Of a DNA stretch of 64,000 bases, positions 10,037 to 22,499 are shown in pieces. The notes beneath the pieces are model-generated. The model worked only from the letters and a program-made list of their open reading frames with translations. It made no database searches and was not told where the DNA came from. The stretch spans positions 366,283,387 to 366,347,386 of the forward strand of contig OX336388.2 of assembly GCA_946902985.2 (NCBI GenBank), given 5' to 3'. A program made the position numbers and the translations under genes. Source of the DNA: Meconema thalassinum. Lineage: Eukaryota; Arthropoda; Insecta; Orthoptera; Tettigoniidae. Positions within the stretch are counted from its first letter, which is position 1. Every line of letters starts with the position of its first letter.

Positions 10037-10322
10037 AAGGGGTACACTCAGTCTCGTGGGGCAAAACTGAGAAGGGGTGGGATCGATTCCAAACTACGCC
10101 ATCCTGTAAGTGGTTTTCCGTGTTTTACTGCTTCTACTCCAGGAAAGTACCGCGATGGTTCCTAACTGAAAGTCATGGCCGATTCATTCCCAATCCTATC
10201 CCCAATGTACTCTTACACAAGCTAGTGCAACCATCACAATAACACAGGATATGACAATAATTCCACACACACTCATGTACACGGGGCTACATGACCACGA
10301 TGCCCAAGGCCCTCAAATGAAA
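10037..10322 (+). mobile_element. S5 SINE, 5'-truncated
   Basis: It matches S5 from its internal TCTCGTGGGGCAAAACTGAG segment to the tail (GGGGCTACATGACCACGATG). The tRNA head is missing. Confidence 0.8.
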
Positions 10323-12740
10323 TAAAAACTGTCTACACATGAAAACTGCAAAATCGTGAAAGGAAATTGTAGGAATATTTGGCACTATTTGTCTCTGTCA
10401 GGATAGCATTTTGCTAACATGCTGATTGACTGTCCATACTGTACCCGAAACCACTTACCAATACCTGGTGAAATCCGTCGATGGTCACTGGATCGTAGAA
10501 CCCGAAAATTCCCGGCGAAAAACCCTTCCAGGTCCTACCACCAAGTACAGGAGTGAATGGGGAACTAGTCATCCTAACAGGCTGCCTTAAGAATGACCAT
10601 GGCTTCGAAGAAGAAAAGAATAAAAAACTAGCTCAAGAACACGAAAAACTACTCTAAAGAGAACTATCTCAAGGGTGGAATTCCCGGAAAATTCCAAGCG
10701 ATGGCCATCTTAAAACGACCTCCCATATCTTCGTTAAAATATCACGCCATGATTTAAAATTGGGAAAACAAACTGTATTCCAAAAAGGACAAGACAACAG
10801 AACAAGAAAATAAATCAAACACCCTGTCGTCAAACAACCAAGGTCACAGTTACCAAAACTGTGTCAAGAAAACCTAAAGAAATCCAAGAATGGATTATAA
10901 TAATCACCTACCCGCTGGGGTGATACTAGACATTATAACTAGCGATATATTACAAGAATATTACATGTCAATCTCACAATGATATTTAGTAGATTGAATA
11001 ATAGACTGGACTATGAATAAAAATGAATTAGCAAGAATTGATTATATGTGTATCGTCTTAAACGAATTTCTAATGCTGTAGCATTTATCAAAATTATATA
11101 CAATGAATTTACAAGGATCTATACAGAAATGTGCCTTACGACACTCAAATGTTTCAGTTTAACAGCTGATCTGCGTCATAGCATTCGCATCGTTACATAT
11201 TATAGAAAGAAATAATCATTACAGCGGGTTACATTTTACCAAGCGATTAAGCTAAGTAGAATATCAATGGTCTACGTTCATGTTTCATGTTGAAAGTAAA
11301 ATTGTGTAAGATTGTAGAGGTTTTGATTATTAGCTGTGGAAATGCCTTAAGTCACACAAACAGATTATACAAGCATTGCTCATGATTAGGTGAAGAAAAG
11401 CATGTAGGCTTGATCTAGCAGATCAACAACACCAATGTCTCAAAGAGACATGAAAATACAAGAAAACCTCACCTAGGTTCATATAACACCAAACACGGGT
11501 GTTGGACTACTCGAAGTCAAAAACAGGTTGGCACTCACCAGCTTAAAAAGCTCTTATTGACTCAACCCAAAACTGGCCTAATGCTTCAACAAGCATTAAA
11601 TCTCAAAAATACAGCATAATCCCGGATATGCATTCGAATCACAAAAATGAGGTTATAAGATCCCTCAAGCACCGCTATTAAATCTCATTACTATCACAAA
11701 ACCTACAAAACATGCTTAAACCACACACTAACATCAAGCACGTTGTTCAAAGTCATGAAAATAAAGCATTTCACTAGCAAAATAAAACTATATTACCTCA
11801 TAATAATGTATAACAAGTATACTGCTTCATTCTCTTGACTCGAAGTCAAGCTTCCCTGGAATAATTTAATCAAAATTCAGGATGGTGTTTAAAAATGCTA
11901 TACTTATTTCTCACTCATACAATTGCACTAAATGCAATTATTTACGTTAGTCTTTATAGAAAATAAATGTCTCGGAATGACATCAAATGTTAAGTTACTC
12001 TCAAATTAATACCTAATAGAAGGTGAAACTGATCCTTCCCTAATTCAGGATAGCCTTTAACGTCGGTGGGCTTCGAAATATCAGTGGATAAGACTTACAC
12101 AATGAAAGCAAGTTAACTTCACCGGTTAATCCAATGACAATCATTAAGTAAATCCACTAATAAATCTTAACGCACAAAAGCGAAGTGCTCTCCATGAAAA
12201 TACTCCAAAAAGTGGATTAAAACTATAAAGGCATTGAACACCAAGAAAAGCTTTCCATGATTCAAATCGCTGCGAGAAAACTGAGTTCCTAACTCATCAG
12301 TAGTACATGAAAATATTTACTGGCCACAAAGAAAATAATGTTCCAAACACTATTAAACAAAACGCGATTAAAACTATACTTATACAAAAATCTGGAGTTC
12401 TTCTCCTAATCCTGCTTCACGACAAATTGAAATACGCACTTGAAAATAAAAAAGAACATTACTGAATTTACTGAGTAAATATCAAAACTATTACTACGCA
12501 AGGGATGAATTCATTAAGTGGATACAAAATCCCGGGAATGCAACAAATCAGTTTCGACAGAAACATCGAACCTAAACTCGTGCATGCCCATTTAGTCTAC
12601 AAAAGGAAAAGGTATGACAATTGCAATTGCTAACAAATGCCCTCACTAAACTACGATTAAGAAGTTGCTGGTCCAGTACCCTTCGTTGCATTTTGTAGCG
12701 TCGTAAAAAGGATATAAGTATCTGATGAATATCCACGTTC
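10323..12740. other. No gene recognised; AT-rich, repeated AAA/CAA-rich DNA
   Basis: No open frame, splice pattern or TE domain is recognisable in these 2.4 kb. It lies between two H1 copies whose 3' ends face each other. It could be the untranslated part of a retroelement, but I cannot support this. Confidence 0.4.
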
Positions 12741-12764
12741 TCATCAGATAATACATTCTTCTTC

Positions 12765-12860
12765 CTTGGAGCTGGGATTCGAACCCGGGTACGTGACGCA
12801 CACGAACAATAGTCGGCTGGCCGTCCGTGCCCTCGCCGTCCATGCCAAAAAAGTTATAAT
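12765..12860 (-). repeat. tRNA-like SINE fragment
   Basis: On the minus strand a box B-like CGGGTTCGAATCCCAGC is followed by CTCCAAGGAAG. The box A region is poor. Probably a decayed SINE head rather than a tRNA gene. Confidence 0.35.
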
Positions 12861-14008
12861 ACGCCCGTGAAGTTGTACTGTCCTGCATGTCGTAGCTTGC
12901 GAAAACATCAGCTAGGAACCACAGGAGTACTGAGAATGTAGACTCCTTTCCTAAAAGGAAAATGCGGTTTGTGGGTTGCAAGCATCTCACTTATGCATTC
13001 CACATGTAGCTACCCCTTATCATTCAACCAGCCATTCTGGAAGTTATAACATGAACGTTAATCCTCCCCACCGAAATCTCAAATAACAATATGCCTTCTA
13101 TTGTCCGCATGATGCACTGCGTAACAAGTCTTGATGTCGGCAAATACTGGCTCGAGAATGCACGTTGCTATAACTTGTGAGAGAATCCACACAGGGTTTC
13201 GTAATGGCTGCCTTAACACGGACACCGTTGGACAGAGAAATTAATCAATCCGCGCTCCGTTTAGGAACTAGTCTTTCTTTCTCGAGACGACAATATGCAT
13301 TAGAACTGTACTGCAAGTGTCTCAATTCCATTATGATATGGTAGCTGCGGTAAATACTCGCACACGGTACGCGGCCGCTTATCGAGACATAATACTTGTA
13401 TCCGGAGACAACACACTTTGAAGAAAAACGTTCGGCCTTGCCAAGTAAAAATGCTAGCCGCCTCAACATGAAGGAACTTCAACTCGCCTCGCACCTGCGA
13501 ATAGCTCACCGGCTGAGTTACGGGACAGCACACTTGACGATTGGAAAACGACTCAACCTCACTCGCTGGCTGCGAAACGCCACGGTAAGCTACCCCCACT
13601 ACTCCTCTCCATAGATATATCGATATGTCAATATCTCGCTTGTGGCTTGATCATTACAGATGTTATTCCTGCGTTTCGCTTGTTAGATTCTAATCCTCAT
13701 ATATAATAGCTTTCTGCTATGGTAATCCACGTTCTATAGTCTTCGAAAGGTCTTCAAGAACTGTGATTAGCTTCAAAACAGTAAAGATAATCCTCTAGCC
13801 TTGGTCGATATATGACATGACGTCACTTACGGATTTATTGATCGGCCGCACTATGTTAGCCCACTCCGAAATGCCCGTAACTCCCGATCTCTAACCGAAT
13901 GATACTTCTCATAATCTCTGCGCTGCAAAGCATGGCTTGTCTCGCGAGCTCAACTGCTTCGCGCCTCCTGACGTCTCTATTACAGTATCTGGACAAAATC
14001 CTTAGGAA
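12861..14008. other. No confident gene; GC-rich patch with a possible exon end
   Basis: Around 13240-13600 the base composition rises in GC. A plus-strand open stretch from ATG 13468 runs to a good donor-like CACG|GTAAGC at 13584. There is no recognisable domain, so I do not call a gene. Confidence 0.25.
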
Positions 14009-14009
14009 A

Positions 14010-15524
14010 AACAAGTAGTTCCGTGAGTAATTATACAGCCTATTTTCATATATACTACTTATGTTAACTGCCACGATCAACATAATAAATTTCAGTTTGA
14101 TTGCTGTAATAGATTCGTAGATATTGAGAACCGACTAAATATTTTGATGGTCGCCATGTTGGATTTTAGATATGTAGGTCCTAGAGTAATGTACTGTTAC
14201 ATGAAGGTTATTGTGTAAGTGTAGCGTTCAAACTTCAATCGCATGATTAGGACGCAAAAAGTAGCAAGGAGATTTTAAAAGTTCGCACATCTGCCATCTT
14301 GTGGTTATGGAAACAATTGAAATACATTAGATGCCAGTGGTTTAACATTCGTATAAAGATTTACTGTACCAAGTTTCACTGCACTCGGATGGTTAAATTG
14401 CGAGAAACGTCCATGTGAATATTTATACTTCGCGGCACCCCCATGTTGGATTTATGATCACCAGGTTATTTAAAGATCTATAGGTGAACTTACGTTCATA
14501 GCCCCTATGAACATAAAATAATTCAGTTTGATTGCTATAATAGATTCGTAGATATATTCAGAGCCGTCTAAATATTTCGGATGGTCGCCATGTTGGATTG
14601 TTAATTAGGCCATAGAGTCATGTACCAATAAAGGAAAATTATTGCGTAGGTTCATTATTCAAACTTTCACTTCGAGCGCATGATTACGATACAAGAAATA
14701 AAAACTTAATTTTAAAATTCGCACAGTCGCCATCTTGAGGATATATAAACAATTGAACTAAATTAGATACCAGTGCATTACAATGTGTATAAATATTTCC
14801 TGTACCAGATTTAATTGCGTTTGGAACATTAATTAGCGAGAAATATATATTTAAAATTTTCAAATTCGCTTGGCCGCCATGTTCGTTTTGTAGTTAGCCG
14901 GTGTTTGAAAGTCTTATAGATGAACTTCCAGTAATGCCCTTTATCTCTGTACAAAATTGTAGGGTGATACCGATAATAGTTTCAGAGATATAGAATGCAG
15001 GTGAAATATTCCGCACACCCGCCATCTTGTGGTTATGTAAACAATTGAACTTAGATGTCGGTGCATTACAATGTGTGTAAACATATACTGTACCAAGTTT
15101 TATTCCGTTTAGTTGGTTAAATCGCGAGAAACGACTATTTAAAAGTCGTAAATTCACGTGCCGCCATGTTGGTTTTGTAGTTACCAGTTTTTCAAAGGTC
15201 ACATAGGTGAACTTCTAGTAGTTCCTTCTATCACCGTAATAAATTCCAGGGTGATATCGGGAATAGGTTCGGAGATATTGAATGCTGGTGAAATATTTCG
15301 CATAGCGGCTATGTTGGATTGGTGAGACGTAACAAAATTTGAAGGGCACGGTCGGGGTCACCCGAAATAGTGCTATGAACCTACCGAGTTTTATTGAAAT
15401 CGTTCCAGCCGTTTAGAAGTTATTAGGGGACACACACACACCTCGCACACACACACGCACACACAGACACACGGACAAAAGGTGATCTCATAGGTCTATT
15501 TTTTCAAAATTGAAAATAGGCTAA
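14010..15524 (-). mobile_element. H1 element, full length, minus orientation
   Basis: It reads as the reverse complement of the 8441-9972 copy: AACAAGTAGTTCCGTGAG at the left, the CA-rich microsatellite and GGTGATCTCATAG block at the right, ending GAAAATAGGCTAA. Module boxes (CCAT cores) fall at 14154, 14294, 14441, 14588, 14730, 14877, 15022, 15164 and 15309, i.e. steps of 140-147 bp. There is no coding capacity. Confidence 0.8.
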
Positions 15525-17302
15525 AAAACGGTACAATACAATAGCATAGAGAATACTACAGTCAATTACAGCCCTTGATTCACAATCCGATTGACAGTTT
15601 TCCCATGTGCAACGATATACCAAAACTTCTGTAGCAATAATATCTAATACCGGTATTGCAATGTAGGCTACATACACAGTGAAACCAGCCATCTGAACAA
15701 AATACCTTAATTATGTCCATAGAGTAACAACCATTTTACTTATACTACAGGGGCCGATTTGACTGTGTAATTATGCCAACTATCAATTAAACAAAGAGCT
15801 TTGCAAACTTAAAATGAACACCATCGCATACTAGTAACTCGTCTTGATGGCAAATAAAAATTCGTGCTATTGCAACACATAAGGTATAAAGATAATTGTA
15901 GCCTGCAGGCTACTGTTATGTTACCCTTTATCTCAATTGTATAATTTGACACAAATAACACACGCAAATTAATTTTTTTGTGAAATTAGTTGTCTAAAAA
16001 GCATTGTGTGTTATAATTTGTCTCAGAGTAATCCATTCTTCAAGTAGTTTTAATTATATCATGTGTAACTTACAGAATCCTGTTCTAATTATTCTATGGA
16101 TACATGCGACATTAGCGCCCGGGTGGAGCAGATGGAAGTTAAAGATATCATTACGTAATTTGGAAACGGATCACCCTATATCAGTTTCACCCACCTGGTG
16201 AAGTGTGTCTTGTTTGTTCTTTGAAGCTCCAGGAATCCCGAGGGATGACGAAACATTCCGACTGTGCACGAAAACTGCACAGGACTTTGTGCTCGCGATA
16301 TCTAAGCCTCCTCTAGGAATTTCAAGCAAAAACTGCTAAGGCTCAAAGTATCCTTGTTTAAGAGGCGTATAACACTCGCTTCATTACTGGTCTACAATAT
16401 GCAAGATATCTGAACTCTCTCTCTCTCTTTGGTCAATATAAGGCACATGTCTTCGGCCCTTATATTTGATAGCTTTGCATTGAAATAATGCGTGCGCATA
16501 TCATGATGGATGTACTTCGTAGATTTCTTCCCTGCTTTATGCAAGAAATACTGTAATTCCAGTCAACTCCTACATAACTCACTTACAAAATGTAAAACGT
16601 TAATAATACTCATTGATAAAATAATATTTAAGCGGTAAAAAAAAAAGCTGCCAATGGGTGGGATCAAACCAGGGCTCCTTCGATCCTCAGTCAGTCACCC
16701 TGACCAAATAGCTATCCTCGCACTCTAGTCTAGTTACTGGCGCAACTGTTCACTATTTTCATAACTCGCTGTCTGGAGAAAATAGTCCATTTCATTAACA
16801 ACAACAAAAAATCAATGTTGCACATTCGTATAGGTTCATACTTTTATGTTATTTTATTGTCAGGACTTGGTTAATGTCCGATTTCAATTACACGGAAGCT
16901 TTATACATGGGCGCGTACAGTTATTAAATAAATTACATTTTAATGGACTTCTCACCGCCATTTCTGTCATGAGCCAAGGCGAATTGTGCGCATGCGTGAG
17001 TGGCAAGAATTCTGCATTTTTCTATATAAATTAAAAAATAAAATTGTAACATGTTTGTTTATTTTAAAGACACTCTGCAAATGTACAGGCCAAGAGCTTT
17101 CGTCAGACTGCTCTACGAAGTAAATCGGTTCTGTCGTTCTCTCAATCTCGCGTTAACAAAAATCAGCTTAGTGTTTTAAATATATAGAAGATAGGCTACT
17201 AGCAGAATTACCCTTTCTTTGAGTGGTACATACCACCCATAATCAATCACACAATACTGAATGTTATGTTACTAGCTGTTTATCAGTTAAATTTCATGAC
17301 TC
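15525..17302. other. No gene seen; one tRNA-like fragment
   Basis: AT-rich unassigned DNA. At 16655-16740 the minus strand has a tRNA-like stretch (box B-like GGTTTGATCCCACCC), probably a SINE head. Confidence 0.4.
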
Positions 17303-17589
17303 ACTACTCTGCCAGCGAATTGTTACTGGTGGCGGAAAACGGAACTAATGCGCTCCGCCCTGCCACACGCCTGCGATAGACGTGCAGTCGTCTCCAGCGA
17401 AAATCACCGCGTGTCGTGTGTATACATGGTTGATGCGCTGCTTGGTGTGTTTTCATTGTATGACTTTACATGCGTTCCCCCATCTTGCCCCACACCCGAC
17501 CGCTGCAGACATAACGTGGCGAGCTGACGTAATGTATACACATCAGCCCCGCTCCACGTCTAGTGGTAACAATTCCCTGGCAGAGTAGT
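17303..17589. mobile_element. MITE-like element with ~28-bp terminal inverted repeats
   Basis: The left end ACTACTCTGCCAGCGAATTG is repeated inverted at the right end (CAATTCCCTGGCAGAGTAGT in reverse sense), enclosing a 230-bp GC-rich interior without a transposase. I could not fix a target duplication, so the superfamily is open. Confidence 0.6.
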
Positions 17590-18198
17590 AACGAACAGGA
17601 CCAAAACCAACGTTTGTCAACAGAAATGGCTATAGTGCATAACTTTCTACGTAGCGGTCATATCCGTTGAGTAAGATATTTGTATGCCTCCTATCGACGT
17701 ACTTTTATCAGCTCTCTTGATATTGCGACGGTAGTAAGTTACTTAAGACTGAGTTTTTTTTCATTCTTCAGCGTTTCATGGCGTTTCATGGTCCCATAGA
17801 TATGACCTATCAACCCAAAAGGCTGAGAAAACAAAAACGATACCGTCATTTTTTGAGGAGTTATAACGATAAATTTTCCTTTTGTTCAACATGACTGCAT
17901 CGTACGATGGCATAATGCCTCAATTTTTGTAACTTAAAAGAACAATTATTGCTAAGATCCAAGACAACACATTGAAATACTCGCGGATAAAATTGTGTCA
18001 AACTTGGTCACCAAACACGTCAAATATGCTATTGCATGTATTATTGAAGGTTCTAAAAGGGAAAGTTCGGTTAAGTCACTTTCAAAATTCTGATCATGGG
18101 GACAGAAAGCCAGAGAGCCAACCAAAAGTGTAGATATTTCCTAATACGCATTTAGGTGTACTTGTTAAAAATATCATTATGTCCCAGACCAATGAAAC
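17590..18198. other. No gene seen
   Basis: AT-rich unassigned DNA. Confidence 0.5.
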
Positions 18199-18746
18199 TC
18201 TATAACTGATTAAAACTCAGCAATTCTTCTAGGTTTGTGCCGTGTCTTGTGTGGGGTTTCGCCTAGGACACCAAGCTGGCTCATCGGTGGGCTCTTGGTG
18301 TCCCCGCCTAATAAAAAGGGAGGTAGCGCGCAGTTCGTTACTACTGTAGGGGTCTGGGCGGGGACACCAAGAGCCCGCCGATGAGCCAGCTTGGAGTTCT
18401 AGGCGAAACCCCACACAAGACACGGCACAAACCTAGAAGAATTGCTGAGTTGTAATTCACTGGCCGTGAAAGCCAATATACCATCTTTTGGAAGCCTTCA
18501 TAGGGAGGTTAAGGCTGCTTGAGCTTTCAGTTCTCGCAGTCAAGTGGTGTAGTTGCACCTAATATAAAGGGAGGTAGCACGCAGTTCGTTACTCCAGTGG
18601 GGGTTCGGGCGGGGACACCAAGAGCCCGCCGATGAGCCAGCTTGGTGTCCTAGGCGAAACCCCACACAAGACACGGCACAAGCCTAGAAGAATTGCTGAG
18701 TTTTAATTCACTGGCCGTGAAAGCCAATATACCATCTATAACTGAT
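18199..18746. mobile_element. Foldback/dimeric retroposon-like repeat (FB1) with 12-bp TSD
   Basis: An inverted partial copy (18211-18305) and a direct copy (18362-18480) form ~95-bp palindromic arms around a 50-bp loop. A second, longer direct copy (18490-18734) follows head to tail. All end in a CCGTGAAAGCCAATATACC phrase. Direct repeats TCTATAACTGAT at 18199-18210 and 18735-18746 flank the whole block, so it inserted as one unit. A related copy is at 33143-33530. The source sequence is unknown; a short open frame on the minus strand is an artefact of the palindrome. Confidence 0.75.
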
Positions 18747-19354
18747 CCTTAAATTAGAATGGCAAGTTAGAACACTCTATTTCGTTGAATTCGGCGTATG
18801 CAGCCTAAGACGCACCCACAGCTATGACGTCTCCTCCTAAATAGCTGAGGAAACAAAAATGAAATGTTGTTTTAATTTACATTATGTGGTAGACTTCCCA
18901 TAGTGGACTTGGGAATGAAGAAGGTCACCATTCTTAAACTTGTGAAATCGACGGTGGAAAATCAATAAAATAGACTACTTTTCCTACAGGCGTATTCATT
19001 AATTCAATCTGGTGGGCTCATGTATTATGCAAAAGTTAAATTGGCATTCTCAAAAAGAATAAATCCTCCTTGTTGTGAGTGTTGTACCGCAGGGCATTGT
19101 GCGAATCCTTGCGACATATGCTTGTTCGAGTCGAGCCTCGCTCGTGGTTGATTTTTTGATGGACGTCCTTTTCAGCAGAGAAATCGTTCGAGTGAACTAA
19201 TTAAATAAACGAAATACAGTACTATAATACCAAATGCGGTTTTACAGCTAGTAAGTCGTATTGTATATAAGCCATCAGCATGTTAAACAGATTTAAAATG
19301 TCTAACCTGAGCAGGACACAAAAATGGGATCTTTGAATTTCCGATCCTTTCAAA
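18747..19354. other. No gene seen
   Basis: Unassigned AT-rich DNA between the foldback repeat and a truncated H1 copy. Confidence 0.5.
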
Positions 19355-19932
19355 GTTTAATACGTCTCATCAATCCAACATTGCGGTTGTGCGAAATATT
19401 TCACCGGCTTTCTAGATCTCCGAAACTACTACCAATATCATCATGAAATTTTGTAAGGTGATGGAGGGAACTACTAAATGTTCACCTATGTGATATTCAG
19501 AAACCTGTTAATTTTAAAATGAACATGGCGGCCAAGCGAAACTGAAACATTTAAATTGACATTTCTCGCGATTTAACCATCCGGACACAGTGAAACATGG
19601 CATAGCAAATATTCATATAGAATGTAATGCACTTATATCTAATTTAGTTCAATTGTTTACCTAACCTCAAGATGGCGGCTGGGCAAACTTTCAGAATTAA
19701 GTTTTTATTTCTAATCATGTGATCGAAGTCAACGTTTGAATAATCAACCTACGCAATAATCATCATCTAATAGTATATAACTCTATTGCATACATACCGT
19801 ATACAAAAACGGTTCTCGATATCTACGACACTATTACAGCATTCAAACTGAAATTGTGTATGTTGATAAATGCAATTAACGTAAGTAGGTTATATGAAAA
19901 TAGGCTATTTAGTTTCTAACGGAATTGTTTGT
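19355..19932 (+). mobile_element. H1 element, 5'-truncated
   Basis: It starts within the first module and keeps boxes at 19378, 19523 and 19670 (steps 145 and 147), modules of types A, B and C, then part of A and the 3' end (GAAAATAGGCT...). The 5' block and microsatellite are missing. Confidence 0.75.
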
Positions 19933-20299
19933 TATTTTTGGAGGGCCGATACCATTTGCGGGTTTTATTGTAGATTTGGTAGTGTTTTGGAGAGCCTTTT
20001 TCTCTCATAGAAATTTGGATCTGATTATTCTCTCTTGATGAGCGAACATGTCATCCCTTAGTTTTCTCCCTCTTATGTAGTCCCAAACAAATCAATATAT
20101 AAATTTTAATCACATATTATTTTTTTCGGGCTATGTTTCGCATGAACCAGTAATGAGGATTTTATAGTGTTGATCGACTGAAAAGTGGTAATAGGCCTAT
20201 CAACACTGAAAATTGGCTTCAAAGGTATCTAGGAATATGTAGTTTCTCATTTTACTTTTTCTGGGTTTAGGGTCATTATACCCTCATTCCTGATTCATG

Positions 20300-20640
20300 C
20301 AACTGGTGGCTTCGATGGCGTAGTTGGTAAAATGCTTAACTGCTTTGCCCAAAATCGCGGGTTCAAACCCGGCCGAAGTCGTCGGATTTTTCAGAGCGTT
20401 GATATCCTTCAGTATGCCTTTCTTCGGGAGGAAGTAAAGCCGGCAGGCCCATGTATGGTATGGTATGGTATGGTATGTAATAGAACCTACCACTACAATT
20501 TTGCAAAATTTGAAGGTTTTATTTGGCTAGTTACAAACGTTCTATCAAGTTTCAACGTTCACCGCTCGGCGTCAGTGACATTGGCATCTGGTAGCCACTG
20601 TTGGAACTACTTGAAATTGAACTTGCTGGGAGCCCTCGGG
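20300..20640 (+). mobile_element. S4 tRNA-derived SINE, copy a
   Basis: The head GGCTTCGATGGCGTAGTTGG (box A) ... GCGGGTTCAAACCCGG (box B) is followed by the S4 body (GTCGTCGGATTTTTCAGAGC ... GGAAGTAAAGCCGGC) and continues to GGAACTACTTGAAATTG. Confidence 0.85.
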
Positions 20641-20675
20641 CGTTACAGTCATTTTACCCTCATTCCAGATACATG

Positions 20676-20835
20676 CAACTGGTGGCTTTGGTGACGTAGT
20701 CGGCAGCATGCTGAGTTGCTATGCCAATATTGCGGGTTCAAACCCGGCCGAAGTCGTCGGATTTTAAGAGCGTTAAAATCCTTCAGTATGCCATTCTTCG
20801 GAGGGGAAGTAAAGCCGGTAGGCTTTTCATGATGA
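20676..20835 (+). mobile_element. S4 SINE, copy b, 3'-truncated, in tandem with copy a
   Basis: Same head and first body half as copy a. The ~35 bp before the head (CCCTCATTCC.GAT.CATGCA) also repeat, so the pair arose by tandem duplication of ~378 bp rather than by two insertions. Confidence 0.75.
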
Positions 20836-20956
20836 AAATCAACAAAATCAAAAATCAATCAGCCATTGGCTGAAATTCATATATAATGTAATTAATACAT
20901 GCAACTAAGGGACACCAGTGAAATACGAATAGGCTACAGAAAATAGCACAACAATG

Positions 20957-21175
20957 TTAGCCTACTTTCGAAATGTGCAAATAATGAAAGTAACCTTACC
21001 AGGTGTAGACCTACAAGGGTGAAAATGCTCGTTTGACCGTCTGTTTGTGTGTGTGTGCCTCTTTTCCGCAACCCAATCAATTTCCAAGTGAGGAAACCAA
21101 ATTGAATAAGATTTGGTATGGATGTAGCGCTAGTAGAGGTCACCTCAATCCCATGTTTTATATCGTCGCAATCTT
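20957..21175 (+). mobile_element. H-type element, 5' fragment (H3-like)
   Basis: A TTAGCCTACTTTCG start, a GTCTGTTTGTGTGTGTG microsatellite and a CCAATTTGGTA-like phrase match the 5' architecture of the H elements. The rest is absent or unrecognisable. Confidence 0.5.
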
Positions 21176-21429
21176 AACGAAAACAAAATGATGACCAACC
21201 TTATTGATCAGTGCCTACATCAAATACCGATGATACAAATCACATATTATTAAACTATCCAAAAGTAAACTATCTTATATGAACTGTTAGTCACAAAATA
21301 CAAGATCATCAACTGTATAATGTCAACAAGATTACCGTGTAAAGCAGTCAAACATTATGTTCCGCAACTCGCTCCAATAAACCAATGCCCACAGCAATTG
21401 GTATCCAATATCCAGTGTGTGTTGGTAGG
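21176..21429. other. No gene seen
   Basis: Unassigned AT-rich DNA. Confidence 0.5.
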
Positions 21430-21751
21430 CTATACAGCAGTGGTTCTGAACCCGTAGAAGTCTGCGGACCACTCATCCTGAAACTGAATCATCTACGGAC
21501 CACCCCTCCCCCCCCCCCCAATACACCTTATCAGTTGTAACCCTTCCTCAATAACACTTATTTTAAAGATATTTCAATTCAAAACCTGATGTCATCGCTG
21601 CGATTACATTCGGACGATTCTCGTGTAACGCATTTCGTTTTCAAAATCTCCATGTATTGGCCACTGTTTATACGTGCTGGTGGACTCTTCACTCCCATGG
21701 ACCGCTCCCGAGGCACTCGCAGACCACCGGTTAAGAACTACTGCTAATCAG
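21430..21751. mobile_element. hAT-type MITE with 8-bp TSD
   Basis: Terminal inverted repeats run from CAGTGGTTCTGAACC at 21438 to an end reading CAGTAGTTCTTAACCGGTGG on the opposite strand at 21743. They are flanked by CTATACAG and CTAATCAG, an 8-bp duplication with two changes. CAG-starting TIRs and 8-bp duplications are hAT hallmarks. The 306-bp interior has no transposase. Confidence 0.82.
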
Positions 21752-22499
21752 GGACCTATCCTGACAAAGTGATAACTTTATAAGATTGAACATTACGTAC
21801 ATGCTCCATCATGATATTACAGAATACAGAAATGAATGACTATGGTAGAGCTACAATACCGAAAGTTTATGATAGAACGTATAAATGGGTTTGTATGCCC
21901 AAGTCAAAACGATTTCTTCTGTTTAAGATGGCGGTTGCACGCACAATAAAAATATTTAAATTAATAACTCGGATTGTTATTGCGCAATTAACACAGAACT
22001 AGATAGGCTACAAGGTGGCTAGCGTGTAGGAGACTACCATTCCATACGTCATAAGTCTATCACTCAGAATATAGCGCGCAGCCGTTAACTTGCTACTATA
22101 TGTATATACATTTTAACGGATAATTATCCATCAAATAGACTCGTACAAGACACATAGCCTAGAGATTGCTCATATTCAGTGATTTAATGAAATTAAGATT
22201 TTGCAAGGGCATACCAATAAGACATAACTCAGGATACGGTGAATAAGCAGCGGCATGAATCGCACTATTCCTAAAACTACGACAATTAATATACATCGCA
22301 GCCATCATCTAGAAAATATGAGTTATTTAAATGTATAACCCATTATCAATTTGAGATATAATTATGAAATTGGGCAATAATATACGCCCAAATCTGTGTC
22401 TTCTATGGCCAAGAAAATAAATCATTACCCCATACATTCAAGATGTTAACTAATGAAAGAATTCATGATGAACATCAACAAATATAAATCAAAAATAAT
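21752..22499. other. No gene seen
   Basis: Unassigned AT-rich DNA. The 63-codon open frame at 21811-22002 has no recognisable motif. Confidence 0.45.

Noticed and set aside
12646..12990. 114-codon minus-strand open frame
   Set aside because: It overlaps a tRNA-like SINE fragment and has no recognisable domain or splice support.
13396..13614. Exon ending at the CACG|GTAAGC donor near 13584
   Set aside because: One donor-like site and a short open frame are not enough; no homology recognised.
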